Positions 36,930 to 48,829 of a stretch of DNA of 64,000 nucleotides are shown piece after piece (position 1 is the stretch's first letter; the number at the start of each line of letters is the position of its first letter). The notes below the pieces were generated by a model. That model searched no databases and was not told the DNA's origin. It saw only the letters and a list, made by a program, of their open reading frames with translations. A program made the translations under genes and the position numbers. The DNA is taken from assembly GCF_964340395.1 (NCBI RefSeq), contig NC_135570.1, positions 1,498,501-1,562,500 on the forward strand. The letters run 5' to 3'. Source of the DNA: Glandiceps talaboti. Its lineage: Eukaryota > Hemichordata > Enteropneusta > Spengelidae.

Positions 36930-37215
36930 TATTATGCCATGCACAAGCCAAAATATTGTCTTTGAGCAGAAAATAGGGATTACATTCCCTGGCCGTTCTA
37001 CGTCGACCCGTGGCTAAGGCAAATGTGAGCCAAACATTCCAAGTCGCCATAATTATTCCCGAATTTTTATGAATTATGCTTAAGGGGTTATAATTATATT
37101 ATTCCCCAATAATTTTGTCCATTCAGCCAGAAAAAAACCTAAGGGTTTGTCACTACTCGTCTAACGACTCGTAGTGACGAGTTCCCCTAGGTCAAAATAT
37201 TGGAGAATAATATCT
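36930..37215. mobile_element. Hairpin-tailed non-autonomous element, copy 2
   Basis: Same organisation and orientation as 3076-3397. A unique 5' part shares ATTGTCTTTGAGCAGAAAAT, CAAGTCGCCATAAT and TATGAATTATGCTTA-type blocks. It is followed by an inverted pair (37,096-37,156 and 37,171-37,213) around CTCGTCTAACGACT. The right arm is shortened relative to copy 1, having lost the segment equivalent to CATTCAGCTG. Divergence from copy 1 is substantial, so the copies are not recent. Confidence 0.65.
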
Positions 37216-40200
37216 GTTTGTCTAACACTTAGTATACATTGTATATCTGTACACGTGCAAGTAGAATTACACCACTGTCGTCAGTGTTAATACCATCTAC
37301 TGATAAAAACGACACCTGTGAAGATATGGAGTATTCAAATCTAAAAAGTGATTTATATAAGATGATACGATACGTACGTGACCATGTCCATGTAACATTA
37401 TTATTCATAGCATTCTCGAATTGATGATGACGTTCCATATAGATGTATCAGAACGCATGAATTCCCAAAACGCATCAAAATTTACATAAAAATGTCATCG
37501 CGAAAGTTAATTAGTTAGAGAATCTAACTGTTAACGACACGGTAGAATTTTAATTGTAGGTAAATACATGTTCAGAAGATGTGAAATTAAGAATGTTGAG
37601 TAATTTTCATGTTTTTACATTTGACCGATTATTGCATTATTTGATTCCATGAAAATCAAACCAAAGTGCATTTGACAGTCGTAGTAATTGCATGCGATGT
37701 AACCTTTAGATATACGTACAAGGCAATGTTAAGATTTCGGCAAGTTTTAGATGCCAACGTTGACGTCACAGACTCGTTCTCATAAATATTATTATATTGT
37801 AACAATAATAACGAGGAAATATGTCCCAAAAGATCACCAAAAACTATTATCTTACCACACGACTAAGGGAAATCCTAAATACTGTCACCAAAGTAAGCTT
37901 TCCGGGAATCCTAAAATAATGAAGTAATAGAGTAATACCAATTTCAGATTGCACAGTCTGTAACTGAGACTTCCTTTCGACTAGCGTTTGTACACAATAT
38001 GGACATGTATAACGCACACAGAAACGTATCGGCATTTAATACAGCTAGACTGATAGAGGTATTTGATGGTACAGAAAGAGAACAGATAACCAAACTCTAA
38101 ACTTTGGCGTTTGCTCAGTTCTTGGTAACTAAATAATTATGTTTTAATGAGCTAACTAATACAATATAATGTTTCTACAACATCTAAATACTTAGTGAGC
38201 AGTCTAAGTTGATACAAATGATTCAGCGTGTTTACATAACAGAACTAATTTAAAGAGTATTTTAATAAGAAACCCTTTAAGTAACCTATGAAGACTGGTG
38301 CTTCAGACTGTCTCTTCGATGAAATCGACCTAAAGTCTGGTGTTGTTCTCTACACCTTGTATAATTATATTGGATTCAAACTATAGTTGCAGGGCTTTCT
38401 GTTCAACGGCTGACCTTTACAATGACTTATGTATGCCATTGCCATTTAAGCATTTGTGTATTTTGCGAAAGACACCTTGGAGCCGCACAATCAATCTTAA
38501 CTAGTGTTATCCAAATAGACAGACCGCGTACAAGTTAGATATAAAACAAATACTTCGACACAAATCATCTTATCTGTACCCTGTTTGCTTTTGTAAGTAC
38601 ACAGTTGGCATACAAATGTGCACATTGAGTCACAGTTGCTGGAATACACGTTTACAGTATATTTATGTACGCATACAATTTGCAATGAAGGATGAAACTT
38701 AGTTTAGATCTAAACTCAGTTTTATAATAAAAATAATAATCATCATCATCATCATCTGAACTTTCATGGAATCAATTAATCATTTTGAATTTTCAATGTT
38801 TTTTTCCCAAATATCTAAATTTTAAATAAAGTTGAAAATTATTTAACCCATGTAAAAAATGGCTATTTTTACAAGATCAAATGTTTGGATCTTTGTGTGT
38901 ACTGTATGTAGTCTGTACCCAAGTACATCCCATTTCATGTTACTTTACATTGGCTCTGTTTGACCAACCATGCAAAAACCAATAAGAGACTGCATATTCC
39001 ACACTATACTAAGATAGTAAGCAAGATTGCAATGTCTTGCTACATTTTGTCTACTTTGAAATAAATCATTTATTCATACTACAACTAGCCGCAGACACGT
39101 GGATGGCAATGTTTTGATGTTTGTATTTGATGTCTGCATAGTGGCACATCAGTTCATTTCATTTAGACAAATTCATTCAATCTTGTTACAATGTAGCATA
39201 TTCAGTGTGTTATCATTTCTAAGTGGTTGTATCAAACAGCACCTGTGAACAGTAACTTGAAACGGCCAGTATCCTCATTCTGTTATGTTTCTCCTGCTAT
39301 AGTAACCTCAGTCTAACAATTTACAAGGCAAAGTCTGTAATATTTTGGTTCTTGGTTATTTATAGTATTCCATTCACGAAAACGTGTTGAACAAGACTTC
39401 AGCAGTCAAAGACATATTACATCACTGATATGCTGTTACTTGGTGCCTTAGGCACCGTCCTATCTACATTTCGCTGCTAAATGCATAACATAACACAAGC
39501 AATGTCTATGTATATTAAACATATAGTGATGAGTGTTGACCCTAATACTACAGGAGAAAATTGACATAACTATACCTAGTCCAATATATAGATAACATTG
39601 GCATGAGACAAGGTCAGTTTGACTAGACAGTCTTTCACTGATGACACTGAGGTTTGCATGTATTTGAATCGTATATATACATGAAAACTTCAAATTTATA
39701 GATCAAATGGCTAATTGACCTTGAATATGTAGGGCAAGGTCACAGGTTAGTGTCTTGTCTAATACTAACCTCTGATATTTAAATACTAGGGTAGACAATT
39801 CAATGGTGACTATATAAACAAAACTGCCACAATTGGGAAAATTTCATTTTGAACTTAAATGTCAAGGTCAAAGTTAAAGATCTGTCTTAAGAAAAAGCTT
39901 ACACTTGAACCGTGTCTCTAGACATAAAACCTATATATGACCGAGGCCCTCACATATTGCAGTAAAATAGACTGGTTGTTATTTAATACAACTATGGCTT
40001 CTTCGCTGATTTTAATAATTTACATCCATTAACCTAACTTTAGTTTAAACCTCTAGATTATATTGACTGTTTCAAAATCAGTGAATTCTTTAAACACTGG
40101 AATTTTGTCGAAATCTAAATACTAGCCTCCTTTTCCGAATTTAATATTTGTTCGGACCACGTTAATCAAAACTGACTACAAAAATGTGGCCTCATGTTCA

Positions 40201-41372
40201 AAATAAAATCGTTACAAATGTTGTTTCCACCCCAAGTATTACGTTTAAAAAGTATATTTCCAGTTATTATATTTTCATACTCTCAACAAAATAAAGTCGA
40301 AATTCAACCAATTTTTAGTTCTAATACCAACATACCATATATCGTTCGATTAATTATTCATAAAATATTGTGATCTAAGGCTAACAAACATCTCTATATT
40401 CATCTAGATTAAAATAACATAAGTTGCTTTCAATTGTTACGTTAACCCACTGTGTTATTTTCAAGCAGTTAAGTTAGTTGTCAAAGCAATCATATGGGTT
40501 ATAAGCCAGTTCTGTGTGTAAGCAGCATTTTATATGTAATGGAAAAACGCATACAATGTAATAGAGCATGGACTGGCAATATCCTTTAAATTGACAACCT
40601 CTTCACAGTTGCAGACCGCCAATTTTGTCGAATGGAGAAGCAGGCTAATTGCATTTTCAGTTCATTCGCTCGATCTATACTTAGTTATTGTGCGCTGGCA
40701 TCTCACCTAAACCTATATATCAACATATTGTTGTACGGAAACAGATAATTGCCTCATTTTTCTTCATGCCCCAGCTAAAACAGTGTTAGCAATCCAAATA
40801 ATCACAAGCGAAATAGGAATTCTATCGTTACGTAGGACGTTTAGATTGCTATAAAGCTGGTATAGTCAAACCATGAAAGAACAAGTACAGAAGGGGATAG
40901 GGTGGCTGTGTGATATTGCTATAAAACGGAAGCTTATATTTACTTATTTATTTGCAGCTGTTGAGAAATAAAGTTACTTTTTATATATTAGCTCCATACA
41001 GATGTGTCTAGATTATGGTCAATGCAATAAATGTCTATTTGGTGATTTACTTCATGGAAATCATATCATCGATCGGTGATAAGTATAAGTATTCCTTGGA
41101 AGAGGTTATTAAACTGAGACTACCATCTTACTCTATGATGGAAATACCGAAATTCCCCTGAGAGCAAGGTTGAAATTAAAGTCGGTATTAAATATTGTGT
41201 CGGCCTTGAATTAGCAAACTACATTTTTGAAGTATGAAGATTGATCAGAATTGCATGCAATCCTTTACTGAAAATAATACAATTGAAAAATGCATAGTAG
41301 TTGTCACAGAACTGCATTTACACAGCAACTGAATGGTGATTGGTTGATTATTTTATTGCCGTGGTTGTACAT
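37216..41372. other. AT-rich non-coding stretch
   Basis: No gene was recognised. TGACGTCA is at 37,761-37,768. A short (ATC)n follows AATAATAA at about 38,726-38,757. At 39,610-39,870 there are several AGGTCA-type half-sites, including GACCTTGA, AAGGTCAC and TCAAGGTCAAAG, the sequence type bound by nuclear receptors. Their significance is unknown. Confidence 0.45.
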
Positions 41373-41373
41373 G

Positions 41374-41412
<39 letters not shown>

Positions 41413-41586
41413 GGTGGTGGTGGTGGTGGTGGTGGTGGTGGTGGTGGTGGTGGTGGCAGTGGTGCTGGTGCTGGTGCTGGTGCTGCTGGTGCTGGTGCTG
41501 GTGCTGGTGCTGGTGCTAGTGGTGCTGGTGCTGGTGCTGGTGCTGGTGCTGGTGCTGGTGCTAGTGGTGCTGGTGCTGGTGCTGGT
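41374..41586. repeat. Triplet and hexamer array (TTG)n(GTG)n(GGTGCT)n
   Basis: (TGT)n at 41,374-41,411 runs straight into (GGT)n at 41,411-41,456, then into a GGTGCT hexamer array at 41,459-41,585. Interruptions GCTGCT and GCTAGT divide the hexamer part into higher-order blocks. The plus frame reads poly-Cys, poly-Gly and Gly-Ala. Other frames read poly-Val and poly-Thr/Ser. Nothing around it supports a gene. Confidence 0.95.
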
Positions 41587-44500
41587 TGGATTTAAGTACT
41601 TATTTTTCTCCAACGAAATTGCCAGTAGAGTGATCTACTGGAAAGTAAAAGGGAAAATCACCAAATATTTTGCTTTCGTCATGCTCTACGTTGCTTGATC
41701 ATTTTTTTTCTTCTCATTTTGAGGGCAAATGATATTACGGTATATTCACACAAAAAACACAGATGATGTGCACGTCCATAGTGTTGAAATAGAGAGATCA
41801 ACACTAGTTCACCACACATCGCAGTCAACAGTAAATCTTCCCCCGGTAAAATAAAATGCTCAAACATTGCATTAAAGGTAGGGCCCTAGCTTCTGACAGT
41901 AGATGTCATCCATAGTACCATACATCAGGAGGTAATTGACCATAATCAACATGTCATCAAAGTAATGTTCCTTCTACAAGATTGAAATGCAACAACATGA
42001 TTTATACATCCATAATGGTTTGTTTGTTTCACTTTCCTCAACCTTCTATTTTTTCTCATCTTCTCGGGTAATTATTCATCAGGTTCATAACATATTGGTC
42101 CAGGAAAAGGTCAGTTCAAAATTAATCCGAATATGATCACAGTAACGAGGCTAGACCTTTTAACCTTTTGGCGACTTAACTTACTGTAGTCAAATACCAT
42201 TTGATATATAGTACCACATACAATTTGATATCCATATATTAATCACCATTAAATTTTTCAAGTATCAAGTCATGTTCTAAAAATAACTTATATATGTAGC
42301 ATAGTGAAGCATCACTATTAGTCCATGTAATATATGTTTTACAATGTTTTCTTTCTTTTAAAGTAAGATATATTTATTATGAAAACAAATACTAATCATG
42401 CCAAAAGTGAAATGTAAAATGTCTAAATTCTGACATCTAAATTCACAGTGCTGCATGCATTGTGTTAAAGGACTCAAATCCATGAATAACTGTTCCCGTA
42501 TTTGAGAGAAATACAGGTTAATTCAGTCAAGACCATTTTGGTAAATACAACCATGGCTTTGGTAAATACAGCCATTGTAATTATGTATGCATTTGCACCA
42601 ATATATGCATTTTATAATGAGATAATAATTTACCTGTATACATCGTTAATACGAAACTGTACAATCTAATTCAATTAGCGATATTACCTTTTTCGGGCAG
42701 AGCTGATATAGAGTATTGTAATTAGATCGGTATGATATCCCGACACACAGAGATTGTCTTGATAGATTTGATAGATTGATGAAACACGGTGCAGTTCATT
42801 CGGAGCTTTGATATTATACGATATATTTCGTAACCCCTCGTATATTTTATTAATAATATGGGTGGTTGCCATATGACAAAGAAATCAAATTTATTTTCCT
42901 GTATTCTATTTCCACTTTAGTTACCATTTTGAATGAAGTTGAAAGATTGTAATATGGACCGGAGAGAGAATATGTACATTAGTTTATGTTATTGAAATGT
43001 ACGTGATGATTCATTTCTGTTTCTTAGTATGGGGAATGGTTAGAAGTGTCTGTCTGCAAATTAGGTGATTCCCATTCTGTTTTGTAATTTTCGTTGTAAA
43101 TATTATATTCAGTGAATGTATGTATAATTCCTTCATTAACCTCGATGATACAAATATCATGGCAAATATCAGATCGCCACATACACGTTACTATGGAAAT
43201 GAAAATGATAAAGGTTAAAAAAAAAACTGACGTTCAAACTTACAGGTACATCCGACTTGGATGCGAATCTGTGATAAGGCCAAATAAAAAAATGTGTGTT
43301 TCCGAATATCAAACCGACCCTGGAGATTAAGTCGCCGATCCTAAATATTGTTTACATTCAAAAATGTAAAATGGTGAGGATTTATATTTCCTTTCGGTAA
43401 AAATTCTGTATTAAAATTCCAATTCCAGTGAAATCAAGTCTTTTAAGATAGTAAGTTAAACAAATAGAAAAAAAATAACATGCTTACTCGATTTTTAGAA
43501 ATAATGTTACCGGAAACAAACACGTTTTTTTATTAATCTTTCCCCTGGTAATGTAATATATTTGATAAATTTAAACATTTATAATCACAGTTTTTATATA
43601 GTGGATTCTCACATTATTAATATTAATATGTTGGTGGTCAACCTAGAGTATAATTACATAAAATTATGTCTACAGCTACAGTTAACCTTGTAAACATCAA
43701 CGAATGCATGTATACTCGTTTAAAATGTCCATTTACAACATAACCCACTGAGATCAGTTATGCAAAGTTATGCAAAGTTATGCAAAGTTTCATGCTTGTA
43801 TGTCAACTTGAACGATATCATCTGTTATTAGTCTTGTAGTAAGTCCTTCGATCTGTGCTTTTGGGGGTTGTTGAATAAAGCTCTGAGGTAATGGATACCT
43901 CCGTCTGAGCCTTAGTAGCGACCTTCGGTCACCTTTACAGAAAGTAGAATAACCCGAGGGGTCTAGCAGCTAGACTACACTGTCATCTACTCCACCAAGT
44001 TTCATGACCAGAATAAGTGTGTGATAGCGGAATTCGTAATGTTAATTTTACATTTTAGTTTAATATGTTCTTCAAAAGTACAAATGTATATGGTTACATG
44101 GCGTGGACTTAGACTTAAAGTTAGGACATTTTGTTTACAAAATTCTGTTTTTTGAACAATGTACATGGGCAGTGAATTACTGAAATGTGTTATATAATGT
44201 GAATGGAATGAAATCAAGTGAATGTAAAGGATCACTAGAACCGATGATCACCATCTCATTTGAACTACGACTAATATTGAGGTTTGAACTGATAGTAATC
44301 GTGAAGTGTTGTTGTAGACACCATTCATGGATCATGTAATCGTCTATAAACCATCTATCAACCGTTGCAAGTTACTGATCAGAACTTAGCTACTAGAATC
44401 ATTTATAGTCTTACTGAAAAGTTATTGACTTCTACAGCATAGATAGGTTATAAACTCTTAATTAACCAACTGTGTTCATTCTACATAACTAACTGAAATT

Positions 44501-44660
44501 ATAATATGTAACTCGGTACTTTCTCTCACAGAAAATCTCAAAAAACCACTGTCGGCTCAGTGTAGTAAAATAATCTACTTTTTATTGCAGGTAGGGTTAA
44601 ATTTATCGACCATTTAAAAAAAAAATCTAAATAGATATGCATAAGTATGATACCTTGTGA
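41587..44660. other. AT-rich non-coding stretch
   Basis: No gene was recognised. There is a two-copy 21-bp repeat TTTGGTAAATACARCCAT at 42,537-42,578. A GC-richer patch at about 43,850-43,990 was inspected for an RNA gene and none was found. Confidence 0.45.
43758..43790. repeat. 10-bp tandem repeat (TTATGCAAAG)3
   Basis: Three exact copies. Each contains TATGCAAA, close to but not identical with the ATGCAAAT octamer bound by POU-domain factors. Confidence 0.85.
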
Positions 44661-44663
44661 ATT

Positions 44664-44752
44664 TGGTGTGGTGGTGGTGATGGGGTGGTGGTGGTGATGG
44701 GGTGGTGGTGGTGGTGGTGGTGGTGGTGGTGATGGGGTGGTGGCGACGGTGT
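44664..44752. repeat. G-rich (GGT)n array with GATGGGGT interruptions
   Basis: GGTGGTGGTGATGGGGTGGT-type units repeat with about an 18- to 20-bp higher-order spacing. Several runs of four G on the plus strand could form quadruplex structures. Confidence 0.9.
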
Positions 44753-45360
44753 TTTCCATTATATATCAGTGTTTCTATAACATACAATTGCAAAAATAAG
44801 AGGACTCTTCAGAAGGCACTTTTAATTGCCAATGAATGTCAACCTGTTTGTGTACATCAAGATTTGGATATCCGGCATATCGGCAGGAGATAAAAGGATT
44901 TATCCTATAAAGCACTTTTCTCCAAAACTCTAAAAGTAGATCAGTTTCCTAATTCTATGACCTCTTTGAACTTTTTTGACCCAAGTTTGACAGGAGTCAT
45001 GAAATATCGTGAAAATGTAATGATTAATAAGATCTCTGTAAAGTTTTAGCAGAGAATTATGCAAAGCTGGTGTCAGTTCACTGCCAACTTGGACTCGTCA
45101 TGTTTGGTGGTAAAGACTTGAGAGGTTATGCATATCAAAGGTTATTAATTAGAAATTTGGTGTCATGAGGACGAGCTTAATTACATAGCTGACCAGAAGA
45201 AAATGGGCAAATTGTAAACTGAAGGAAATTACAGATAAGTGTAGTACCGTACATATAGCAAACCACCATGAGTACATATACTAACAGAAACGCTAACAAG
45301 GGCATGTTACAAGTACATCGAAATGACTCTACCCCCGTAAGTATATGACTTTGTGATAAT
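44753..45360. other. AT-rich non-coding stretch
   Basis: Nothing supported. Confidence 0.5.
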
Positions 45361-45362
45361 TC

Positions 45363-45427
45363 ATGAGTGAGTGAGTGAGTGAGTGAGTGAGTGAGTGAGT
45401 GAGTGAGTGAGTGAGTGAGTGAGTGAG

Positions 45428-45460
<33 letters not shown>
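45363..45460. repeat. (GTGA)n followed by (TTG)n
   Basis: About 16 GTGA units (45,365-45,428) are followed by about 11 TTG units (45,428-45,460). On the minus strand the TTG part reads (CAA)n and directly follows the AATAAA of the adjacent retroelement-like sequence, so it may be that element's tail. Confidence 0.95.
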
Positions 45461-46010
45461 CTTTATTACTCCTCAAAGAGAAGAGTTAAAACACAAATAT
45501 ACAAAAACAAAATAATAAATAAATAAGTATAGAGTGCATGACTTCATTAGTCAGTTAAACGATAAACTTAAGGATTTTATCCTGAATATTTCCTATTTGT
45601 TCGGTTGCTGAAATTTATACTTACTCTCTTCTAAAAAATTGACATTAAGAAATAAGAGTGTGACAAGACATCATAATCCAATCAAAAGTCTAAGCATGTG
45701 TCTATAAGCTGTATCTTGAAATATTTCCCATTCGTCTGGTTGCTGAAAGTGTTTTTTGCTATCTTCTAAAATACTGATAGTAAAATCAAGTTCATTTAAG
45801 TTGTACAAACGTACAGCAAAGTTAACGTTGATATTATCAAACATAGTTGATCAGACAATATCTCTATACAGCCGTATTACGACATGAAGTCAATAAATGA
45901 GCCTTAGATAATCTACAACGAGCTCTTGTGTGAATTGAAATTCCTTCAAGCTGCTCCAGCTGAAACTTGAACAGTTTGTTTAACACTGTCTTGTGTATAT
46001 CATGACTTAC
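45461..46010 (-). mobile_element. Possible degraded retroelement fragment with (CAA)n tail
   Basis: On the minus strand, protein-like open stretches in different phases are followed by GAGGAGTAATAAAG (AATAAA at 45,467-45,462) and then directly by a (CAA)n tract. This arrangement is typical of the 3' end of a retroposed sequence. Upstream, minus-strand codons ending near 45,865 read LNKLFKFQLEQLEGISIHTR-like residues, then AVRL-type sequence after a frame change. The section 45,576-45,650 is a diverged direct duplicate of 45,709-45,787. The combination of frame breaks, duplication and tail suggests a decayed element, but no reverse-transcriptase motif was found. Confidence 0.3.
45671..45844 (-). 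CDS. Unassigned 57-codon open frame in retroelement-like sequence
   Basis: The frame runs from ATG at 45,844 to TGA at 45,673-45,671. The product begins MFDNINVNFAVRLYNLNELD and continues with FTISILEDSKKHFQQPDEWE, then YRHMLRLLIGL. Its balanced charged and hydrophobic composition is unusual for this window. An in-frame TGA lies three codons upstream of the ATG. The part ILEDSKKHFQQPDEWEIF is echoed by the downstream duplicate, where the same codons read FLEESKYKFQQPNK followed by a stop. That is consistent with an exon or coding piece duplicated and then decayed. The family is not recognised. Confidence 0.25.
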   Translation of the reverse strand: MFDNINVNFAVRLYNLNELDFTISILEDSKKHFQQPDEWEIFQDTAYRHMLRLLIGL

Positions 46011-46495
46011 TCGTAATATCGAACCTCCTGAACTCTAATACATCACATGTGGGTAAATGTGTTGATGTAGTTATACATATAATATGGTAGCAGTTTGATT
46101 TTTGGGTCCGCACACTAAAATCGGCGCTCCCAACTCGATCGCAATTTCAACCTGTCACTGTACTGCTTATTGATAAAAATTACCTAATTAACATATACGA
46201 TGTCTAATTAACATATAAGATGTCTAATTAACGTGTAAGATGTCTAATTAACATATAAGATGTCTAATTAACATATAAGATTTCTAATTAACATATAAGA
46301 TGTCTAATTAACATATAAGATTTCTAATTAACATATAAGATGTCTAATTAACATATAAGATGTCTAATTAACATATAAGATGTCTAATTTACATATAAGA
46401 TGTCTAATTATTAGTATTTTAACAATCCAATCTCAAACATGATACTCCTGTTACAACTAGTTTAGTGTTCGTCATCTTAAAGTATATAATTTCAG
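46000..46495 (+). mobile_element. Dispersed repeat family, copy C (with internal satellite)
   Basis: Landmarks shared with copy B in the same order are CTTACTNNTAATATCG, TGTGGGTAAA, GATTTTTGGGTCCGCACAC, the TGTACTG-TTATTGATAA block, CTAATTATTRGTATTTTAAC, and ATGATAC followed by GTTACAACTAGT. Between the TTGATAA block and TAATTATT it carries the 20-bp satellite listed separately, where copy B has only one or two units. From the GGTCCGC motif to the GTGATRY block the spacing is identical in B and C (71 bases), which supports homology. No coding capacity was identified. Confidence 0.7.
46181..46410. repeat. 20-bp satellite inside copy C, about 11.5 units
   Basis: The unit is TAATTAACATATAAGATGTC. 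Units in register start at 46,181, 46,201, 46,221 and so on to 46,381, with a trailing half unit. Variants are few: one ACGTGTAAGA, two TTTC for TGTC, one AATTT, and ACGA in the first. The high homogeneity implies recent amplification compared with the divergence between family copies. Confidence 0.95.
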
Positions 46496-46642
46496 CACCT
46501 CTATCATTTACAACTAATAACTGTAGGTTAGACTTGCGTTTTCATCAATCGCTATGGACTGTTACATCTAAATCATTTTGATAAATTATATTAATGTTTA
46601 CATTGTTGTGATATTGACAATTACATTGATAAATGTAATACA

Positions 46643-46680
46643 ATGTTTAGTACACCCACACAAACAAACAAACAAACAAA

Positions 46681-46714
<34 letters not shown>
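46643..46714. repeat. (CAAA)n(CA)n
   Basis: About seven CAAA units followed by about 16 CA units. Confidence 0.95.
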
Positions 46715-46716
<2 letters not shown>

Positions 46717-48518
46717 GTACTTATACAGTAAATCAAACATCATGAAGCATAGTACATTTCTGATAGTGAGATTCTTACAGGGGGCGAGTGATTTAGTGTA
46801 AGGCTACTATATACACAACGAGGAAAATATAGCTTTACGTGTAGAACTCACTTGGTGATGATTTGAGATGAGTTAATTTCTGAACGACAGCACATGCAAA
46901 CAAACAGTATCCATCAAGCTTCGAACAACTCCAAAGTGACGACTCTAGTACAACCAACTATTCCGCCTTTAGGAATGATACTCAAATGTCTACAACAAGA
47001 TTTCTATCACATACACTATATGGGCCTATTCAAATACATGGCTCATCATTATGACAGGCACTCGTTGTGTCATCAGTCGTTCAATATACAGGCAAATACT
47101 TCAGTGAACCGTCTATAGCATGGGATTTTTTTATTGAATACACAAGTGACGTGGTAGGTATTACTCAGGCAATCCTTTTGCGGTGAAAATGAGAGATGTT
47201 CCCGATCTGAAAAGCTTAGAAGATGAGCGCACTGTCGTCGCGACACACCTATCATGGAACATTAGTTGTAATGTGTGGATAATTGTTATAGACAGAAAAA
47301 CACTGCCTAGTTAACATTAATCATGTGACTTATCTCTCGTTAAGAAAGGGGTCCATTAGGATGACGATAATACCTTATCTAGCTTTCTCACTGTCAGTGT
47401 CGATAGCTACAATCGTCTACGATGGTCGTGTGATAAGATACAAGAACACACATTTGCTTTTATGCGAGAATCGTTGACGGATGTTGGATCACGTGACATC
47501 TGTAGTAGATGACATATCTTACATTTAATCATGTTTGTGTTATTAAGTTTTTTGTGACGATAGTATATTATACTAATATACAGTCAAGTGTAAAACCAAC
47601 TACCAATACACATGTACTACTTTCAACAATCTAATATTATATATAAACAGTACATAACATTTGATAGTTTTGTACCATTTGTGGTTTGCTCAGTACGACA
47701 ACAATGATATTAAATTTATGTACGATTAACATGCACATTCTCGAAGTTTATAGACTACCTTTAATTTTGAACTGTAAGTAAAACAAATTGAATTAGACTA
47801 CGTACCGAATAAACGAAATTTCTTCAGAGTTTGAACGATTTGAAGTGTATTAGAGATGTTGTCATATACAACATCTAACAGTGTTCTCTGTTTGACTGAA
47901 CGTCATTCTTTGCTTTGTACACAACATAGAAGAAACATTGAGACTGATACTCATCAGTCGACAGGGTATACAGAGACAGTATGACGTCGGGCAGATATTT
48001 CAGCAGTACGTGATATCGATTGAAAAAGAGAAAAACACAAAATATTGAAAGACGAACAGTTACGAATAATAAGATAAGAAGTTTGACGGACAGACTATAG
48101 ACGAACCGATCGGTTGATTGTCAGAGGGGACACAAGAATAAACATTTAAAATGACGAGCAGGTGAAATAACAAACACCTAAACTTTTTTTCTGGCTAATA
48201 AAATAAAAGTTACTAGCAGACGGACAATATCAACAGACCGTAGTCAATTAAGAGACCTGTGTAAGGATGGCAGACATGTCACATATAAACTAAGGGAAAA
48301 AGAGGAATTTACAGCAGGGGGCCTGGGGGAAAATCTTTTGGGGAAATCTCGCAATCCCCCTTCGCGATCTGAAGACAATTCAGTAATTCCAAATTTAGTA
48401 AACCTCTGGAGGAGTCGTTTAAACATGTGCATTTAGAAAATGAATTTAGATATATTATTATATATGAGGTGGTGATGGCCTAGAGAACGTATGTTGTTAT
48501 TTATCTACGTCTTAGTCC
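46715..48518. other. AT-rich non-coding stretch
   Basis: No gene was recognised. There is a G-rich patch with three G4-5 runs at about 48,316-48,343. Confidence 0.5.
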
Positions 48519-48519
48519 A

Positions 48520-48615
<96 letters not shown>

Positions 48616-48659
48616 CTCTCTCTCTCTCGATCTCTAGATCTCTAGATCTCTAGATCTCC
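48519..48659. repeat. (CT)n with terminal (AGATCTCT)n
   Basis: A C8 tract leads into a long (CT)n with a single ATT interruption. The array ends in TCTCTCGATCTC units and then three to four 8-bp AGATCTCT units. Confidence 0.95.
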
Positions 48660-48778
48660 GTAAATACTGCTCGTTCACCTAGTCGTTTGTAAGTGCATAG
48701 TGTACACACAGGGGTGTATGTATTATTAACATTTTGTTATGCCAGTACAGACAAAGTAAGACTTCGACAAATAAATAA

Positions 48779-48780
<2 letters not shown>

Positions 48781-48829
<49 letters not shown>

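Noticed and set aside
41290-41698. Cys/Gly/Ala-rich and Val/Leu-rich plus-strand frames and a Thr/Ser minus frame
   Set aside because: The frames exist in three phases and both strands only because triplet and hexamer arrays lack stops. There are no unique coding flanks or splice sites.
43850-43990. GC-richer patch suspected to be a tRNA or other structural RNA
   Set aside because: No acceptor stem or T-arm (GGTTCRANNCC) could be drawn. Only a small GACC-TTC-GGTC hairpin is present.
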